From: Rhizobium sp. ZPR4 | Lineage (GTDB): Bacteria; Pseudomonadota; Alphaproteobacteria; Rhizobiales; Rhizobiaceae | Assembly: GCF_040215725.1 (NCBI RefSeq) | Contig: NZ_CP157967.1 | Span: 1,922,001 to 1,986,000 of the forward strand | Reading direction: 5' to 3' | DNA length: 64,000 nucleotides | In this document: in pieces, positions 55,608-64,000 of the stretch | How positions within the stretch are numbered: the stretch's first letter is position 1 | Layout: every line of letters starts with the position of its first letter | Translations under genes and position numbers: made by a program | The notes under the pieces: generated by a model | What the model was told of the DNA's origin: nothing | Databases searched by the model: none | What the model saw: the letters and a program-made list of their open reading frames with translations, nothing else

Positions 55608-56501
55608 ATGAGCACCGTGACAACATCAACGATCAGCAGTCCCCCCCTGATCAACAAACGCGTGGTTGTCGACTGGCTGGGCATAGCGCCCTTCCTGATC
55701 TTCGCGCTGCTGTTTCTGATTCTCCCGACGATCTACCTGATCGCCGGCGCCTTTCTGACGCCCGACGGCAGCCTGACGCTGAAGAACATCGGCGATCTGT
55801 TCACCAAGTCGATCTGGGATTCCTACTGGATCAGCATCAAGGTGTCGGTCACGTCTTCGCTCGGCGGCGCCCTGATCGGCTTCTACCTTGCCTGGGCCTT
55901 GGTCATGGGCGGCTTGCCGGGCTGGGTGCGCCACACGTTTCTCACCTTTTCCGGCGTTGCCTCCAACTTTGCCGGCGTGCCCCTGGCATTCGCGTTCATC
56001 GCCACGATCGGCCGCCTCGGCCTCGTCACCGTGTTGATGAGAGACTGGTTGGGCTTCAACCTCTATGCGACGGGCTTCAATCTCTACAGCTTCATTGGCC
56101 TGACCGTCACCTACATGTACTTCCAGATTCCGCTGATGGTGCTGATCATCACGCCCGCCCTGGACGGCATGAAGAAGGAATGGCGCGAAGCCGCCTCCAT
56201 CCTCGGAGCCACCAACTGGCAATATTGGCTGATGGTGGCGCTGCCCATCCTCTGGCCGAGCCTGCTTGGCACGACACTGCTGCTGTTTGCCAACGCTTTC
56301 GGCGCCATCGCAACGGCCATCGCGCTGACGGGCAGCTCGCTGAACATCATCCCGATCCAGCTCTATGCACAGATCCGCGGCGACGTCCTGCATAACGCCA
56401 ATCTCGGCTATGCGATGGCTCTCGGCATGATCGTCATAACAGGCATTTCCAACGTCATTTACATCATCATGCGCATGCGCGCAGAACGGTGGCAGAAATG
56501 A
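55608..56501 (+). CDS. ABC transporter permease
   Basis: 297-aa inner-membrane subunit with about six helices. The cytoplasmic EAA loop is present near 200: EWREAASILGATNWQYWLMVALPILWP. It belongs to the binding-protein-dependent permease class of the PotB/AfuB type. Start ATG at 55608 is preferred to a TTG at 55584 lying in the terminator tail. Its stop overlaps the next permease start (ATGA). Confidence 0.9.
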   Translation: MSTVTTSTISSPPLINKRVVVDWLGIAPFLIFALLFLILPTIYLIAGAFLTPDGSLTLKNIGDLFTKSIWDSYWISIKVSVTSSLGGALIGFYLAWALVMGGLPGWVRHTFLTFSGVASNFAGVPLAFAFIATIGRLGLVTVLMRDWLGFNLYATGFNLYSFIGLTVTYMYFQIPLMVLIITPALDGMKKEWREAASILGATNWQYWLMVALPILWPSLLGTTLLLFANAFGAIATAIALTGSSLNIIPIQLYAQIRGDVLHNANLGYAMALGMIVITGISNVIYIIMRMRAERWQK

Positions 56502-57286
56502 AGCTGCAGAAATTCTTCGCCTGGATCGCGGTCGTCATCGGCGCCATCTATTTCATCGTCCCGCTCATCGGCACGCTGGAATTCTCGCTGCGCATGCGCC
56601 GCGACGCCTATAGTTTCGACGCCTACGCTTCGGTCTTTTCCGACTCGCACTTTCTCTATGCGTTCGGCTATTCCATGCTCATGGCCGTGCTGACCATCAT
56701 CGTCGGCATGTTGCTCGTGGTTCCCACGGCCTATTGGGTCCGGCTTCGTTTGCCGCAGCTACGCCCGATCGTCGAATTCATCACCCTGATGCCGCTGGTC
56801 ATCCCGGCAATCGTCATCGTCTTCGGCTATTTGCGTCTCTATAATTCGTCCTCGATCCTGCCTCTGACGGGCTTCGAGCAGACCACGAATTTCCTACTGG
56901 TCTGCTCCTATATTGTCTTGTCGCTCCCCTATATGTATCGTTCGGTCGATACGGCGATGCGCACGATCGACGTCGGCACCCTGACGGAAGCGGCGGAAAG
57001 CCTTGGCGCGAAGTGGACGACCATCATGTTCCGCTGCATCTTCCCCAATGTCATGAGTGGCGTTCTCTCCGGCGCGTTCATCACACTGGCGATCGTCATG
57101 GGCGAATTCACGATGGCATCGTTGCTTAATCGGCCGGCTTTCGGCCCCTACATGCAGCTCGTCGGCGCCAACCAGGCCTATCAGTCCTCGGCACTGGCCA
57201 TCATCGCGCTTGCAGTGACCTGGCTCAGCATGGGCTTCCTGCAGCTCGTTTCCCGCTTCTCCAAATTGGCTCCGATTAAGGCGTAA
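56498..57286 (+). CDS. ABC transporter permease
   Basis: 262 aa, six helices, partner of the preceding permease (PotC/PotI type). EAA loop near 170: EAAESLGAKWTTIMFRCIFPNVMSG. The ATG overlaps the upstream stop by four bases. Start context MKLQKFFAWIAVVIGAIYFIVPLIGTL gives the first helix. Confidence 0.9.
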   Translation: MKLQKFFAWIAVVIGAIYFIVPLIGTLEFSLRMRRDAYSFDAYASVFSDSHFLYAFGYSMLMAVLTIIVGMLLVVPTAYWVRLRLPQLRPIVEFITLMPLVIPAIVIVFGYLRLYNSSSILPLTGFEQTTNFLLVCSYIVLSLPYMYRSVDTAMRTIDVGTLTEAAESLGAKWTTIMFRCIFPNVMSGVLSGAFITLAIVMGEFTMASLLNRPAFGPYMQLVGANQAYQSSALAIIALAVTWLSMGFLQLVSRFSKLAPIKA

Positions 57287-57297
57287 GGCTCCTCACC

Positions 57298-58359
57298 ATG
57301 GCTTTTCTCGAACTCACCCACATCAAGAAGTCCTTCGGCGATATCCACGTCGTTCACGATTTCAATATGAACATCGAGAAGGGAGAATTCATCTCCTTCC
57401 TCGGACCTTCGGGTTGCGGCAAGACGACCGTGCTGCGCATGATCGCCGGTTTCGAAACACCGACCGCCGGCACCCTGTCGATCAACGGCAAGGATCAGCG
57501 GGCGTTAAAACCGAACCAGCGCAATATCGGCATGGTGTTCCAGGCTTACGCGCTGTTCCCGAACATGACGGTGCACGACAACGTCGCTTTCGGCCTCAAG
57601 GTCGCCGGGATGGCGAAGCCCGACATCGACAAGCGCGTCAAGGAAATGCTTGCTCTCATCAAGCTCGATCACCTCGCCGGCCGCTATCCCTATCAGATGT
57701 CCGGCGGCCAGCAGCAGCGCGTGGCGCTCGCCCGCGCCATCGCGGTCAAGCCGCAGGTCCTCCTGCTCGACGAGCCGCTCTCGGCCCTCGACGCCAAGAT
57801 CCGTGTATCACTGCGCGAGGAAATCCGCGCCATCCAGCAGCAGCTGGGCATCACCACAGTTTTCGTGACGCACGATCAGGAAGAAGCTCTGTCGATCTCC
57901 GATCGCATCGTCGTCATGAATGCCGGCCGCGCCGACCAGATCGGCACGCCGTTCGAGATCTATAACACGCCGGCAACGCGCTTCGTCGCCTCCTTCGTCG
58001 GTACGCTGAACCTGATCGAGGGCAAGGTCGTCGATCCCGACAGCAACCGGATCATGATCGGTGATCAGGGCGTGACCCTGAAGCAGTCGGTCACGGCCTA
58101 CAAGCCGGGCGATACCGTATCGCTCGCCCTGCGTCCGGAAGCCGGCTCACTGGCGGAATCGGCCAAGGGCGACACGGCGCTGACGGGCGAGGTTTCCTCG
58201 GCACACTTCCTGGGCTCCGTCATCCGCACTCGTATGAACGTCGCTGGCAACACGATTTCCTTCGACATGTTCAACAGCCCCGGCATGATGCCTCCGAGCG
58301 TTGGCGAGAAGGTGACGCTGCGCTTCGCCTCCTCCGACCTGCTGGTCATCCAGGATTGA
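57298..58359 (+). CDS. ABC transporter ATP-binding protein
   Basis: 353-aa cytoplasmic ATPase of the PotA/FbpC kind. Walker A GPSGCGKTT at about 36-44, Q-loop VFQAYALFPNMTV near 82, signature MSGGQQQR near 135, Walker B LLLDEPLSALD near 157, switch histidine in VFVTHDQEEA near 192. The C-terminal 110 residues form a TOBE regulatory domain. It completes the importer (binding protein, two permeases, ATPase) with 11 bp to the permease gene. Confidence 0.93.
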   Translation: MAFLELTHIKKSFGDIHVVHDFNMNIEKGEFISFLGPSGCGKTTVLRMIAGFETPTAGTLSINGKDQRALKPNQRNIGMVFQAYALFPNMTVHDNVAFGLKVAGMAKPDIDKRVKEMLALIKLDHLAGRYPYQMSGGQQQRVALARAIAVKPQVLLLDEPLSALDAKIRVSLREEIRAIQQQLGITTVFVTHDQEEALSISDRIVVMNAGRADQIGTPFEIYNTPATRFVASFVGTLNLIEGKVVDPDSNRIMIGDQGVTLKQSVTAYKPGDTVSLALRPEAGSLAESAKGDTALTGEVSSAHFLGSVIRTRMNVAGNTISFDMFNSPGMMPPSVGEKVTLRFASSDLLVIQD

Positions 58360-58402
58360 GAAGCCGCCTCGCCTCATAGGGCTAGTTTGAAAAATTATTT
58401 GC

Positions 58403-58431
58403 AAACGCCGGGTCAAAAGCCCGGCGTTTTT
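58403..58431 (+). terminator. Terminator after the ABC importer operon
   Basis: AAACGCCGGG, a short A-rich loop, CCCGGCGTTTTT: a strong intrinsic terminator. Confidence 0.92.
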
Positions 58432-58433
58432 CT

Positions 58434-58462
58434 TTGATTTCCATGAGGGAAAGCATCTATAG
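58434..58462 (+). promoter_or_regulatory. Promoter of the riboswitch-ribH transcript
   Basis: TTGATT at 58434-58439, a 17-bp spacer and CTATAG at 58457-58462. The predicted start near 58469 coincides with the 5' edge of the FMN riboswitch, which supports it. Confidence 0.6.
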
Positions 58463-58465
58463 TCC

Positions 58466-58612
58466 AGGCGTTCTCAGGGCGGGGTGCAATTCCCCACCGG
58501 CGGTATGGGGATTTTCCCCGAGCCCGCGAGCGCCTTCCGAGTTTTCGGAAGGGTCAGCAGATCCGGTGAGAGGCCGGAGCCGACGGTATAGTCCGGATGG
58601 AAGAGAGCAAGC
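58466..58612 (+). promoter_or_regulatory. FMN riboswitch (RFN element)
   Basis: The conserved parts of the FMN aptamer are all present: TCTCAGGGCGGGGTGCAATT, CCCCACCGGCGGTA, a variable arm (CGCCTTCCGAGTTTTCGGAAGG), AGATCCGGTGAGAGGCCGG, and GCCGACGGTATAGTCCGGATG with a closing GAAGAGAG. FMN binding should reduce expression of the downstream ribH. Downstream (58620-58700) small hairpins lie between aptamer and start codon and could be the translation-control platform. Confidence 0.97.
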
Positions 58613-58690
58613 AGGGTCGTACCCTCCTCCGCGCGGGGAGTGCTGCGTTCATGCGTGTTCGCCCAAGGGATAATTGACAACAACCCTTGA

Positions 58691-59179
<489 letters not shown>

Positions 59180-59188
59180 ACCAGCGTA

Positions 59189-59217
59189 GTGGAGGCGCGG
59201 CCAAAGCCCGCCTCCAC
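59189..59217. other. Hairpin between ribH and the VOC gene
   Basis: GTGGAGGCG pairs with CGCCTCCAC around an 11-base loop. There is no T run; it may be a weak terminator or a message-stabilising structure. Confidence 0.5.
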
Positions 59218-59237
59218 ATCACAAGGGAGAAACGTCA

Positions 59238-59588
59238 GTGACCGTCCTACGCATCATCCCTAACCTCCCTGCCGCCGATCCCGCCACGGCCCGTCTCTTC
59301 TACCATGACCTGCTCGGCCTCGACGTCGTCATGGATCACGGCTGGATCGTCACCTTCGCCTCCGAAGCGGCAACGGTTCCGCAGATCAGCGTCGCCAGCG
59401 AAGGCGGTTCGGGAACACTCGTCCCCGATCTCTCCATCGAAGTCGACGATGTCGACGGACTCTATCAGCGCGCCACATCCATGGGCTTCGGGATACTGTA
59501 TGACCTTACGGACGAGCCCTGGGGCGTTCGCCGTTTCTATGTCCGCGATCCCTTCGGCAAGGTCGTCAACATCCTCTCCCACCGCTGA
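59238..59588 (+). CDS. VOC-family (glyoxalase/bleomycin-resistance fold) protein
   Basis: 116 aa with a GTG start after GGGAGA. One glyoxalase-fold unit pair: NLPAADPATARLFYHDLLGLDVVMDHGWIVTFAS at the N-terminus and a metal-ligand glutamate region LSIEVDDVDGLYQRA, then EPWGVRRFYVRDPFGKVVNILSH. Could be a lyase, dioxygenase or resistance protein; the fold does not decide. It may be cotranscribed with ribH. Confidence 0.82.
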   Translation: MTVLRIIPNLPAADPATARLFYHDLLGLDVVMDHGWIVTFASEAATVPQISVASEGGSGTLVPDLSIEVDDVDGLYQRATSMGFGILYDLTDEPWGVRRFYVRDPFGKVVNILSHR

Positions 59589-59609
59589 CGCAAAGCTCGC
59601 GGACGCTCT

Positions 59610-60338
59610 CTATCGCAAATCGAGATTGAACGTGGTGCGTTCAGCCGGCCAGACCGATTCCGAGTAGGTTATCGGCATACCCGCCGCATCCGCATCCACC
59701 TTGCGCGTCACCAGCAGCGGTGTTGATTTCGGCTGGCGCAAGATCCGCGCCTCCTCGGCTGTCGGCATGCGCGCCTCGATCTCCGTCTGCAAGCGCTCGT
59801 AGTCGGTAACGCCATAGCTCGCGAGTGCCGCCGAGATTGTCGGATGCTGCAATCTGGCCTTGTCGAAATCGGGAAAACGGTCAGCCGGATAATAGGAATC
59901 GCCCAATTCGACCGGAATGCTATCGGCCGTCATCACGCCGCGACGATGGATGACCAGTGCCCCAACCGCCAGCTTCAGATAGCTGGCAACGCGTTCCGTC
60001 GCCGGCACGATTTCGTGGACGAGCAACTCGCCGCCCGGCTCGAAACCTTGCTCGATCAGGTTCTTGTGAAAACGGGTGCGCTTCGACAGCGTATAGTCGA
60101 GCACGCCCCTATGAACGAAGGTTCCCCGTCCCTGCTCGGCACGCACCAGTCCGCGCTGCTCCAGATGGCCCAGCGCCTGACGCACGGTGAAGCGGCTGAC
60201 ACCGAAGCGCTGCATCAGCTCAGGCTCGGTCGGCAATTTCTCTCCTGGCGCGAAAGTCCCGGTGGCAATATCAGCCGCCAGGATCTCGCCGATCTGATGC
60301 CAGAGGGCGCTGCCGCCCTTGCGATCGATCGTCTCCAT
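59610..60338 (-). CDS. GntR/HutC family regulator with UTRA domain (PhnF-like)
   Basis: 242 aa. The N-terminal winged helix (about 8-78) holds GEKLPTEPELMQRFGVSRFTVRQALGHLEQRGLVRAEQGRGTFV; the C-terminal UTRA ligand domain (about 95-240) ends PITYSESVWPAERTTFNLD. PhnF regulators often control phosphonate genes, but none lies nearby. It starts one base after the methyltransferase stop (TGACATG), so it is cotranscribed with it. Confidence 0.88.
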   Translation of the reverse strand: METIDRKGGSALWHQIGEILAADIATGTFAPGEKLPTEPELMQRFGVSRFTVRQALGHLEQRGLVRAEQGRGTFVHRGVLDYTLSKRTRFHKNLIEQGFEPGGELLVHEIVPATERVASYLKLAVGALVIHRRGVMTADSIPVELGDSYYPADRFPDFDKARLQHPTISAALASYGVTDYERLQTEIEARMPTAEEARILRQPKSTPLLVTRKVDADAAGMPITYSESVWPAERTTFNLDLR

Positions 60339-60339
60339 G

Positions 60340-61026
60340 TCAGATGCGCTTCTCGAGCCGGAACAGAAGCTTGTATTCGGCCGGATAGCTCAACGCATCG
60401 AGAATGCTCGGATAGTATTTGCGGTCCTTCGTCGCGCGCACGAAACCGTCATAGCCGAAACGCCTGACGGAAACATCGAAGCCGGCCGTCGTGAACGCCT
60501 CGATATAGTCCTGTGGCGAGCGATCCTGCATCGGCGCATTGCTGTTGTTGCCGATCAGTTCGAGCCATTTCGGCCAAAGCGGCATTTCATTGTGGCACCC
60601 GGTCACCGCGTAATAGACGCCCCCATCGCGCATGGCCCGGAACATCCCCTCGGCATGCTCTTTCAGTTCCGGCAGCAGATAGATCACCTCATAGCTGAAG
60701 GCCACATCGAAGCTGTCGGCAAAAGGCAATAAATCGGTCGTCACATGAAACTGCAGCGGCATATTGCCGACAGCTTCGACAGCGGCAGCCACGGACTCCG
60801 AAGCGATATCAATGCCAACGCCGCGTCGGAACGGCCGCATGGCATAAAGCAGCCGCAAAAAACCACCGCGATTGCAGCCGAAGTCCAGGACAGTCTTCGA
60901 GGAGAAATCCCGCTCCGGCACCGTTTCGATGAAATGCCGCCAATAGGGGCTGTGCGATTCCGCCATTGCGGCGTCGCCCTGCGGTTCCTTGTGCCAGGTT
61001 GCATAAGTCGTTGCTGCGCTCGTCAT
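60340..61026 (-). CDS. Class I SAM-dependent methyltransferase
   Basis: 228 aa. Motif I VLDFGCNRGGFLRLL near 47, GVGIDIASESVAAA near 70, VAFSYEVIYLLPELKEH near 107. Target unknown. ATG at 61026 chosen; the longer frame adds 14 residues with no ribosome signal. First gene of a two-gene unit with the GntR regulator, so its substrate may be linked to the regulator's ligand. Confidence 0.82.
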   Translation of the reverse strand: MTSAATTYATWHKEPQGDAAMAESHSPYWRHFIETVPERDFSSKTVLDFGCNRGGFLRLLYAMRPFRRGVGIDIASESVAAAVEAVGNMPLQFHVTTDLLPFADSFDVAFSYEVIYLLPELKEHAEGMFRAMRDGGVYYAVTGCHNEMPLWPKWLELIGNNSNAPMQDRSPQDYIEAFTTAGFDVSVRRFGYDGFVRATKDRKYYPSILDALSYPAEYKLLFRLEKRI

Positions 61027-61110
61027 GATGCTCTCGCTGTTGGAGTGGACTGCCCCCTTGATAGCCACGTCTCATGACAATCATATGAATTCGTCCGGAC
61101 GACCGGACTA

Positions 61111-61503
61111 CTACACGCAATCGACCATCCATTGCACGCCATACCGATCCGTCAGCTTGCCGTAGTAGCTGCCCCAAGGCTGCACGGCGAGCGGCGTCGT
61201 TACGGTACCGCCCTCGGCAAGCCGGGCAAAAATCTCGCCAGTGCTACCGCGATCATCCATCATGAGCATGTGCGCAGAGCCGCGCATCGGCTCGGCGTCA
61301 TGATTGTCGGAGGCGAAGAACAAGACGCCTGGCCCCTCGAAGCGAGCGTGCATTACCCTGCCCCGCATTGCTTCGCGGGCAAGCGGTATCCCATCCGCAC
61401 CATGACGGACCAACAGCGTCACTTGGCCAAGCCCGCAGGCCGTATAGAAGGCAAGCGCGTCCTCACAATGCGTCGTGAAAAACAGATAATTGGCGAGTTG
61501 CAA
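61111..61503 (-). CDS. PhnB-like VOC protein
   Basis: 130 aa. LQLANYLFFTTHCEDALAFY is the typical start of PhnB/3-demethylubiquinone-methyltransferase-like VOC proteins, followed by HARFEGPGVLFFASDN and GSAHMLMMDD and the C-terminal QPWGSYYGKLTDRYGVQWMV. I take a TTG start at 61503 with GGGGAG 9 bases upstream; the open frame extends to 61683 but would overlap the tautomerase gene. Function unknown. Confidence 0.78.
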   Translation of the reverse strand: MQLANYLFFTTHCEDALAFYTACGLGQVTLLVRHGADGIPLAREAMRGRVMHARFEGPGVLFFASDNHDAEPMRGSAHMLMMDDRGSTGEIFARLAEGGTVTTPLAVQPWGSYYGKLTDRYGVQWMVDCV

Positions 61504-61573
61504 CTCCTGACTCCCCTTGTTGTCGGACGAGCGGCCCACGCGGCCGCCCGGTATTGATGCCAATTGCTTCAAC

Positions 61574-62020
61574 TCAAGCGCGATGAGCTTCGACCTCGGG
61601 CGCTGCGGCGCTCGCAATGGCGCCGACCAGATCAGCATTGCTGTAGCTTTGGCCCGCAATGCCCCAGGCGCCTTCAGGCGCATAAACTATATTCGACCAG
61701 ATATGCTCGCGCTTGATCCGCCCTTCGGCCGCCTGTTCGACGACATCAGTCGCTCTTGCAATGAAAGCGCACTTGGCTTCGGCGGTCGCGAGCGCGATTT
61801 CGGGCAGCTTGAGTTCGATGAAGGCCGCGGCAACGGGCTTTCCGGCTGCCAGCACGTGTTCGGCCGGAAGCACGTTGATCGACCCGATGACATTGGCCGT
61901 CATGAATGCATTCCCGGTCAAGCCGGCAACATCGAGGACTGCATCCGTCAATCCAGCAAAAGCTTGCGCCTGCGCTTCGGACGAAAGCAACCCTTCGGAT
62001 ACGGTGAGTGTAATGGGCAT
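61574..62020 (-). CDS. Tautomerase-family protein
   Basis: 148 aa starting with proline after Met (MPITLTVSEG), as needed for the catalytic N-terminal proline of the 4-oxalocrotonate tautomerase superfamily. It is long enough to contain two beta-alpha-beta units. ATG at 62020 has AAGGAGATAT before it. It is divergent from the TetR gene at 62141 and followed by the VOC gene, which makes a small stress- or xenobiotic-type operon. Confidence 0.72.
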   Translation of the reverse strand: MPITLTVSEGLLSSEAQAQAFAGLTDAVLDVAGLTGNAFMTANVIGSINVLPAEHVLAAGKPVAAAFIELKLPEIALATAEAKCAFIARATDVVEQAAEGRIKREHIWSNIVYAPEGAWGIAGQSYSNADLVGAIASAAAPEVEAHRA

Positions 62021-62064
62021 GGGATATCTCCTTGTTGGACCTGTGACGGCAATTGATATATACC

Positions 62065-62127
62065 GATCACTCTTTAACGATACACACCGATCACTCTCTA
62101 CGCAATAGATAAAGAGAGATCACTCTT
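62065..62127. promoter_or_regulatory. Three GATCACTCT repeats, probable TetR operators
   Basis: GATCACTCT occurs at 62065-62073, 62089-62097 and 62118-62126. The last is part of a near-perfect 16-bp palindrome (AAGAG-A-GATC-A-CTCTT, 62112-62127), 13 bp before the TetR ATG. The first two carry CCGATCACTCT. All lie in the divergent tautomerase/TetR region. Confidence 0.6.
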
Positions 62128-62140
62128 AATGGAGGCGATA

Positions 62141-62746
62141 ATGCGCTATAGCGCCGAACATAAGGAAGAAACCCGGACGCGGGTCGTCGCGGCGGCAGGG
62201 CAAGTCTTTCGCAAGGAAGGCTATGGCGGCGCGGGCATCGATGCGCTGACGAAAGCGGCCGGCGTCACCAACGGCGCCTTCTACGGACATTTCAAGTCCA
62301 AGAGCGAAGCGTTTCGCACCGCTGTCGTGGAAGGATTGGAAGAGTTGCGCCAAGCGATCCTGGTGCTCAGGCAAAATCAGCCGAAAGACTGGTTGAAGGC
62401 ACTTGCCAGCTTCTATCTCGGTTACAAGCGGACCTGCGATCTCGGCGATAGCTGCACGCTGCCGAGCCTTTCCCCCGATGTGATGCGTGCCGATGAAGAA
62501 ACACGCGGCGTCTATACGGTAGAGTTGAGAAAATTGATCGCGGATGTTGCCGCCGGCCTGCCGGAAAGCGCAAACCCTGGCGAAACAACGGCGGAGGATC
62601 GTGCCATCGTTCTTCTCGCAACGCTGAGCGGTGGTCTGACGCTTGCCCGCGCCGTCTCCGATCCCACCCTTTCCGTGCACATAGCCGAAGTCATTGAACG
62701 GGCTGCCCTGACGGCCGGCAATCCTTCGCGGCCACAAGGCGAATGA
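62141..62746 (+). CDS. TetR/AcrR family transcriptional regulator
   Basis: 201 aa. N-terminal HTH: RVVAAAGQVFRKEGYGGAGIDALTKAAGVTNGAFYGHFKSKSEAFRTAV (about 17-62). The ligand domain resembles regulators of the TetR_C_33-like group. GGAGG at 62131-62135 favours the ATG at 62141 over one at 62129. It probably represses itself and the divergent tautomerase/VOC genes via the repeats at 62065-62127. Confidence 0.9.
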   Translation: MRYSAEHKEETRTRVVAAAGQVFRKEGYGGAGIDALTKAAGVTNGAFYGHFKSKSEAFRTAVVEGLEELRQAILVLRQNQPKDWLKALASFYLGYKRTCDLGDSCTLPSLSPDVMRADEETRGVYTVELRKLIADVAAGLPESANPGETTAEDRAIVLLATLSGGLTLARAVSDPTLSVHIAEVIERAALTAGNPSRPQGE

Positions 62747-62773
62747 CGATGCAATTCACGTGATGAAGGAATA

Positions 62774-62804
62774 GCCGAGGCGAAGCTTGCCGCTCCGCCT
62801 CGGC
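62774..62804. terminator. Hairpin between convergent genes
   Basis: GCCGAGGCG / CGCCTCGGC with a 13-base loop, between the TetR and ABC ATPase stop codons. No strong T run. Confidence 0.5.
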
Positions 62805-62811
62805 GGGCCAT

Positions 62812-63816
62812 TTACGCCCGGATCGCCTTGTCGTTCGCATCGAAACGATGCATCTGGCTTGCATCCGGCGTCGCATAGACCATCTCGTCCGGCTCATATC
62901 TATGTTCGCCGAAGAGACGCGCGGTCAGAAGGCCGGTGGCCTCGGATTCGAGGTAGATGATCGTATCGGCACCGAGATGCTCGACATGGATGACCTTGGC
63001 CGCCCATGTGCCCTGATCGCGCGACAGCGTGATATGTTCGGGGCGGATGCCGACGGTCTTGGCACCGCTTTCGCCGAGCCGTTCTGCTGGGATGAAATTC
63101 ATCTGCGGCGAGCCGATGAAGCCGGCAACGAAGGTGTTGGCCGGGCGGTTATAAAGCTCCATCGGCGAACCGATCTGCTCGATCGCACCGGCATTGAGCA
63201 CGACGATCTTGTCGGCAAGCGTCATCGCCTCGACCTGGTCGTGAGTGACATAGATCATCGTCGCTTTCAGGCTGCGATGCAGCCGGGCGATTTCGAGGCG
63301 GGTCTGGACACGCAGCGCCGCATCGAGGTTCGACAGCGGCTCATCGAAAAGGAAAAGCTCGGGTTCGCGCACGATGGCGCGGCCGATGGCGACACGCTGG
63401 CGCTGGCCGCCGGAAAGCTCTGAAGGACGGCGAGCCAGATAGGGCTCGAGCGACAGCATACCGGAAGCTTTCCCGACGCGGCTTTCGATTTCGGCCTTCG
63501 CGGTACCGGCCTGCTTGAGGCCAAGCCCCATATTGTCCTTCACAGTCAGATGCGGATAGAGCGCATAGGACTGGAACACCATCGAAATGCCGCGCTTGGC
63601 CGGCGGCGTCACCGTCACATCCTGGCCATTGATCAGCACGGCACCGGAGGTCACGTCCTCCAGGCCAGCAATGCTGCGCAGAAGGGTCGACTTGCCGCAG
63701 CCGGAAGGACCAACGAAGATGACGAACTCACCATCCTGCACTTCGAGGTCGATACCCTTCAGCACGTCATGCGTACCGTAGGCCTTGCGGATGGATTTCA
63801 GTTGAAGCGATCCCAC
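62812..63816 (-). CDS. Sugar-type ABC transporter ATP-binding protein (UgpC/MalK-like)
   Basis: 334-aa ATPase. Walker [10 protein letters not shown] near 38, Q-loop [13 protein letters not shown] near 85, signature LSGGQRQR near 133, Walker [13 protein letters not shown] near 155, switch VTHDQVEA near 190, and a C-terminal TOBE-type domain with NFIPAERL and [12 protein letters not shown] take the GTG at 63816 ([14 protein letters not shown]), with AAGGAC upstream; the longer frame overlaps the neighbouring gene. Permease and binding-protein genes must lie beyond the right edge. Confidence 0.9.
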   Translation of the reverse strand: MGSLQLKSIRKAYGTHDVLKGIDLEVQDGEFVIFVGPSGCGKSTLLRSIAGLEDVTSGAVLINGQDVTVTPPAKRGISMVFQSYALYPHLTVKDNMGLGLKQAGTAKAEIESRVGKASGMLSLEPYLARRPSELSGGQRQRVAIGRAIVREPELFLFDEPLSNLDAALRVQTRLEIARLHRSLKATMIYVTHDQVEAMTLADKIVVLNAGAIEQIGSPMELYNRPANTFVAGFIGSPQMNFIPAERLGESGAKTVGIRPEHITLSRDQGTWAAKVIHVEHLGADTIIYLESEATGLLTARLFGEHRYEPDEMVYATPDASQMHRFDANDKAIRA

Positions 63817-63826
63817 AGTCTTGTCC

Positions 63827-64000
63827 TTATAGATAAACAGGCTTGCCGGTGCGCACGCTCTCATCGGCGGCAAGGCATATGCGCAGCGATTGAACGGCAT
63901 CGTCCATATGGCGATTGAGGTCGATATCCTCGCGGATGGCCTTCAGCATGAAGGCCTGCTCGAAGTCGCAGAGCTCCTGATGGCCCGGTTCGCCATCCAT
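63827..64000 (-). CDS. C-terminal end of a Gfo/Idh/MocA-type oxidoreductase, cut by window edge
   Basis: Only 57 residues are visible, ending [25 protein letters not shown]. The DAVQSL...AADES...GKPV text is the usual tail of NAD(P)-dependent sugar dehydrogenases of this family. It lies 10 bp upstream of the ABC ATPase gene on the same strand, suggesting a sugar or inositol-like catabolic operon. Confidence 0.7.
   Translation of the reverse strand: MDGEPGHQELCDFEQAFMLKAIREDIDLNRHMDDAVQSLRICLAADESVRTGKPVYL

Overview
This 64-kb window is chromosomal DNA of an alphaproteobacterium of the Rhizobium/Agrobacterium group. The pointers are a rhizobial-type dcw (cell wall and division) cluster, a btaA-btaB pair for phosphate-free betaine lipids, an FMN-riboswitch-controlled second lumazine synthase (RibH2 type), an ArsR/methyltransferase-fold regulator coupled to metF, and an intergenic palindromic repeat of the kind scattered through rhizobial genomes. 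Coding density is high, codon use looks uniform, and I see no phage, transposase, CRISPR array or tRNA.

Layout. (1) 1-17.7 kb: the dcw cluster, transcribed on the minus strand from a promoter near 17.7 kb: mraZ, rsmH, ftsL, ftsI, murE, murF, mraY, murD, ftsW, murG, murC, murB. A divergent pair (a metabolite:H+ symporter and aqpZ) with its own terminators then separates murB from ddl, which runs off the left edge. Four TGGG boxes at exact 10-bp steps overlap the -35/-10 of the mraZ promoter and look like an autoregulatory MraZ operator. (2) 17.9-26.9 kb: rnpB, an amino-acid oxidase-like flavoprotein, two related lytic transglycosylases, an AmpD-like amidase coupled to a TerB/J-domain protein, PPi-dependent phosphofructokinase, a LysE exporter and a class-C beta-lactamase-fold hydrolase. 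(3) 27-32.8 kb: btaAB with a possible Pho box, a GH25 lysozyme lipoprotein, an MltB-like transglycosylase, a DMT exporter, and a very small (25-aa) single-membrane-span gene with its own promoter, Shine-Dalgarno and terminator. (4) 32.8-46.4 kb: metF with its probable regulator sahR, ettA, RNase T2, a lipase-like hydrolase, a frameshifted DMT gene, a class III CoA-transferase/ThDP-enzyme pair, RidA, a small phosphatase-like protein, a DUF4432 protein, an L,D-transpeptidase and a frameshifted small membrane protein. (5) 46.5-58.4 kb: a catabolic island. A minus-strand operon (N-formylglutamate amidohydrolase-like enzyme, APC permease, glutamine-synthetase-like ligase, aldehyde dehydrogenase, iron alcohol dehydrogenase) is divergent from an RpiR regulator and a complete ABC importer. 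The gene set fits uptake, gamma-glutamylation and oxidation of an amine or amino alcohol. (6) 58.4-64 kb: FMN riboswitch and ribH2, two VOC proteins, a GntR/methyltransferase pair, a tautomerase-like protein facing a TetR regulator with repeated operators, and the end of a sugar-type ABC/oxidoreductase operon.

The strongest leads for new biology are the 25-aa membrane peptide gene, the catabolic island with its shared TGTGACA-type motif, the overlapped small frame between ftsW and murG, and the perfect 26-bp palindrome next to the amidase gene. All functions are inferred by reading the sequence; no database search was run.
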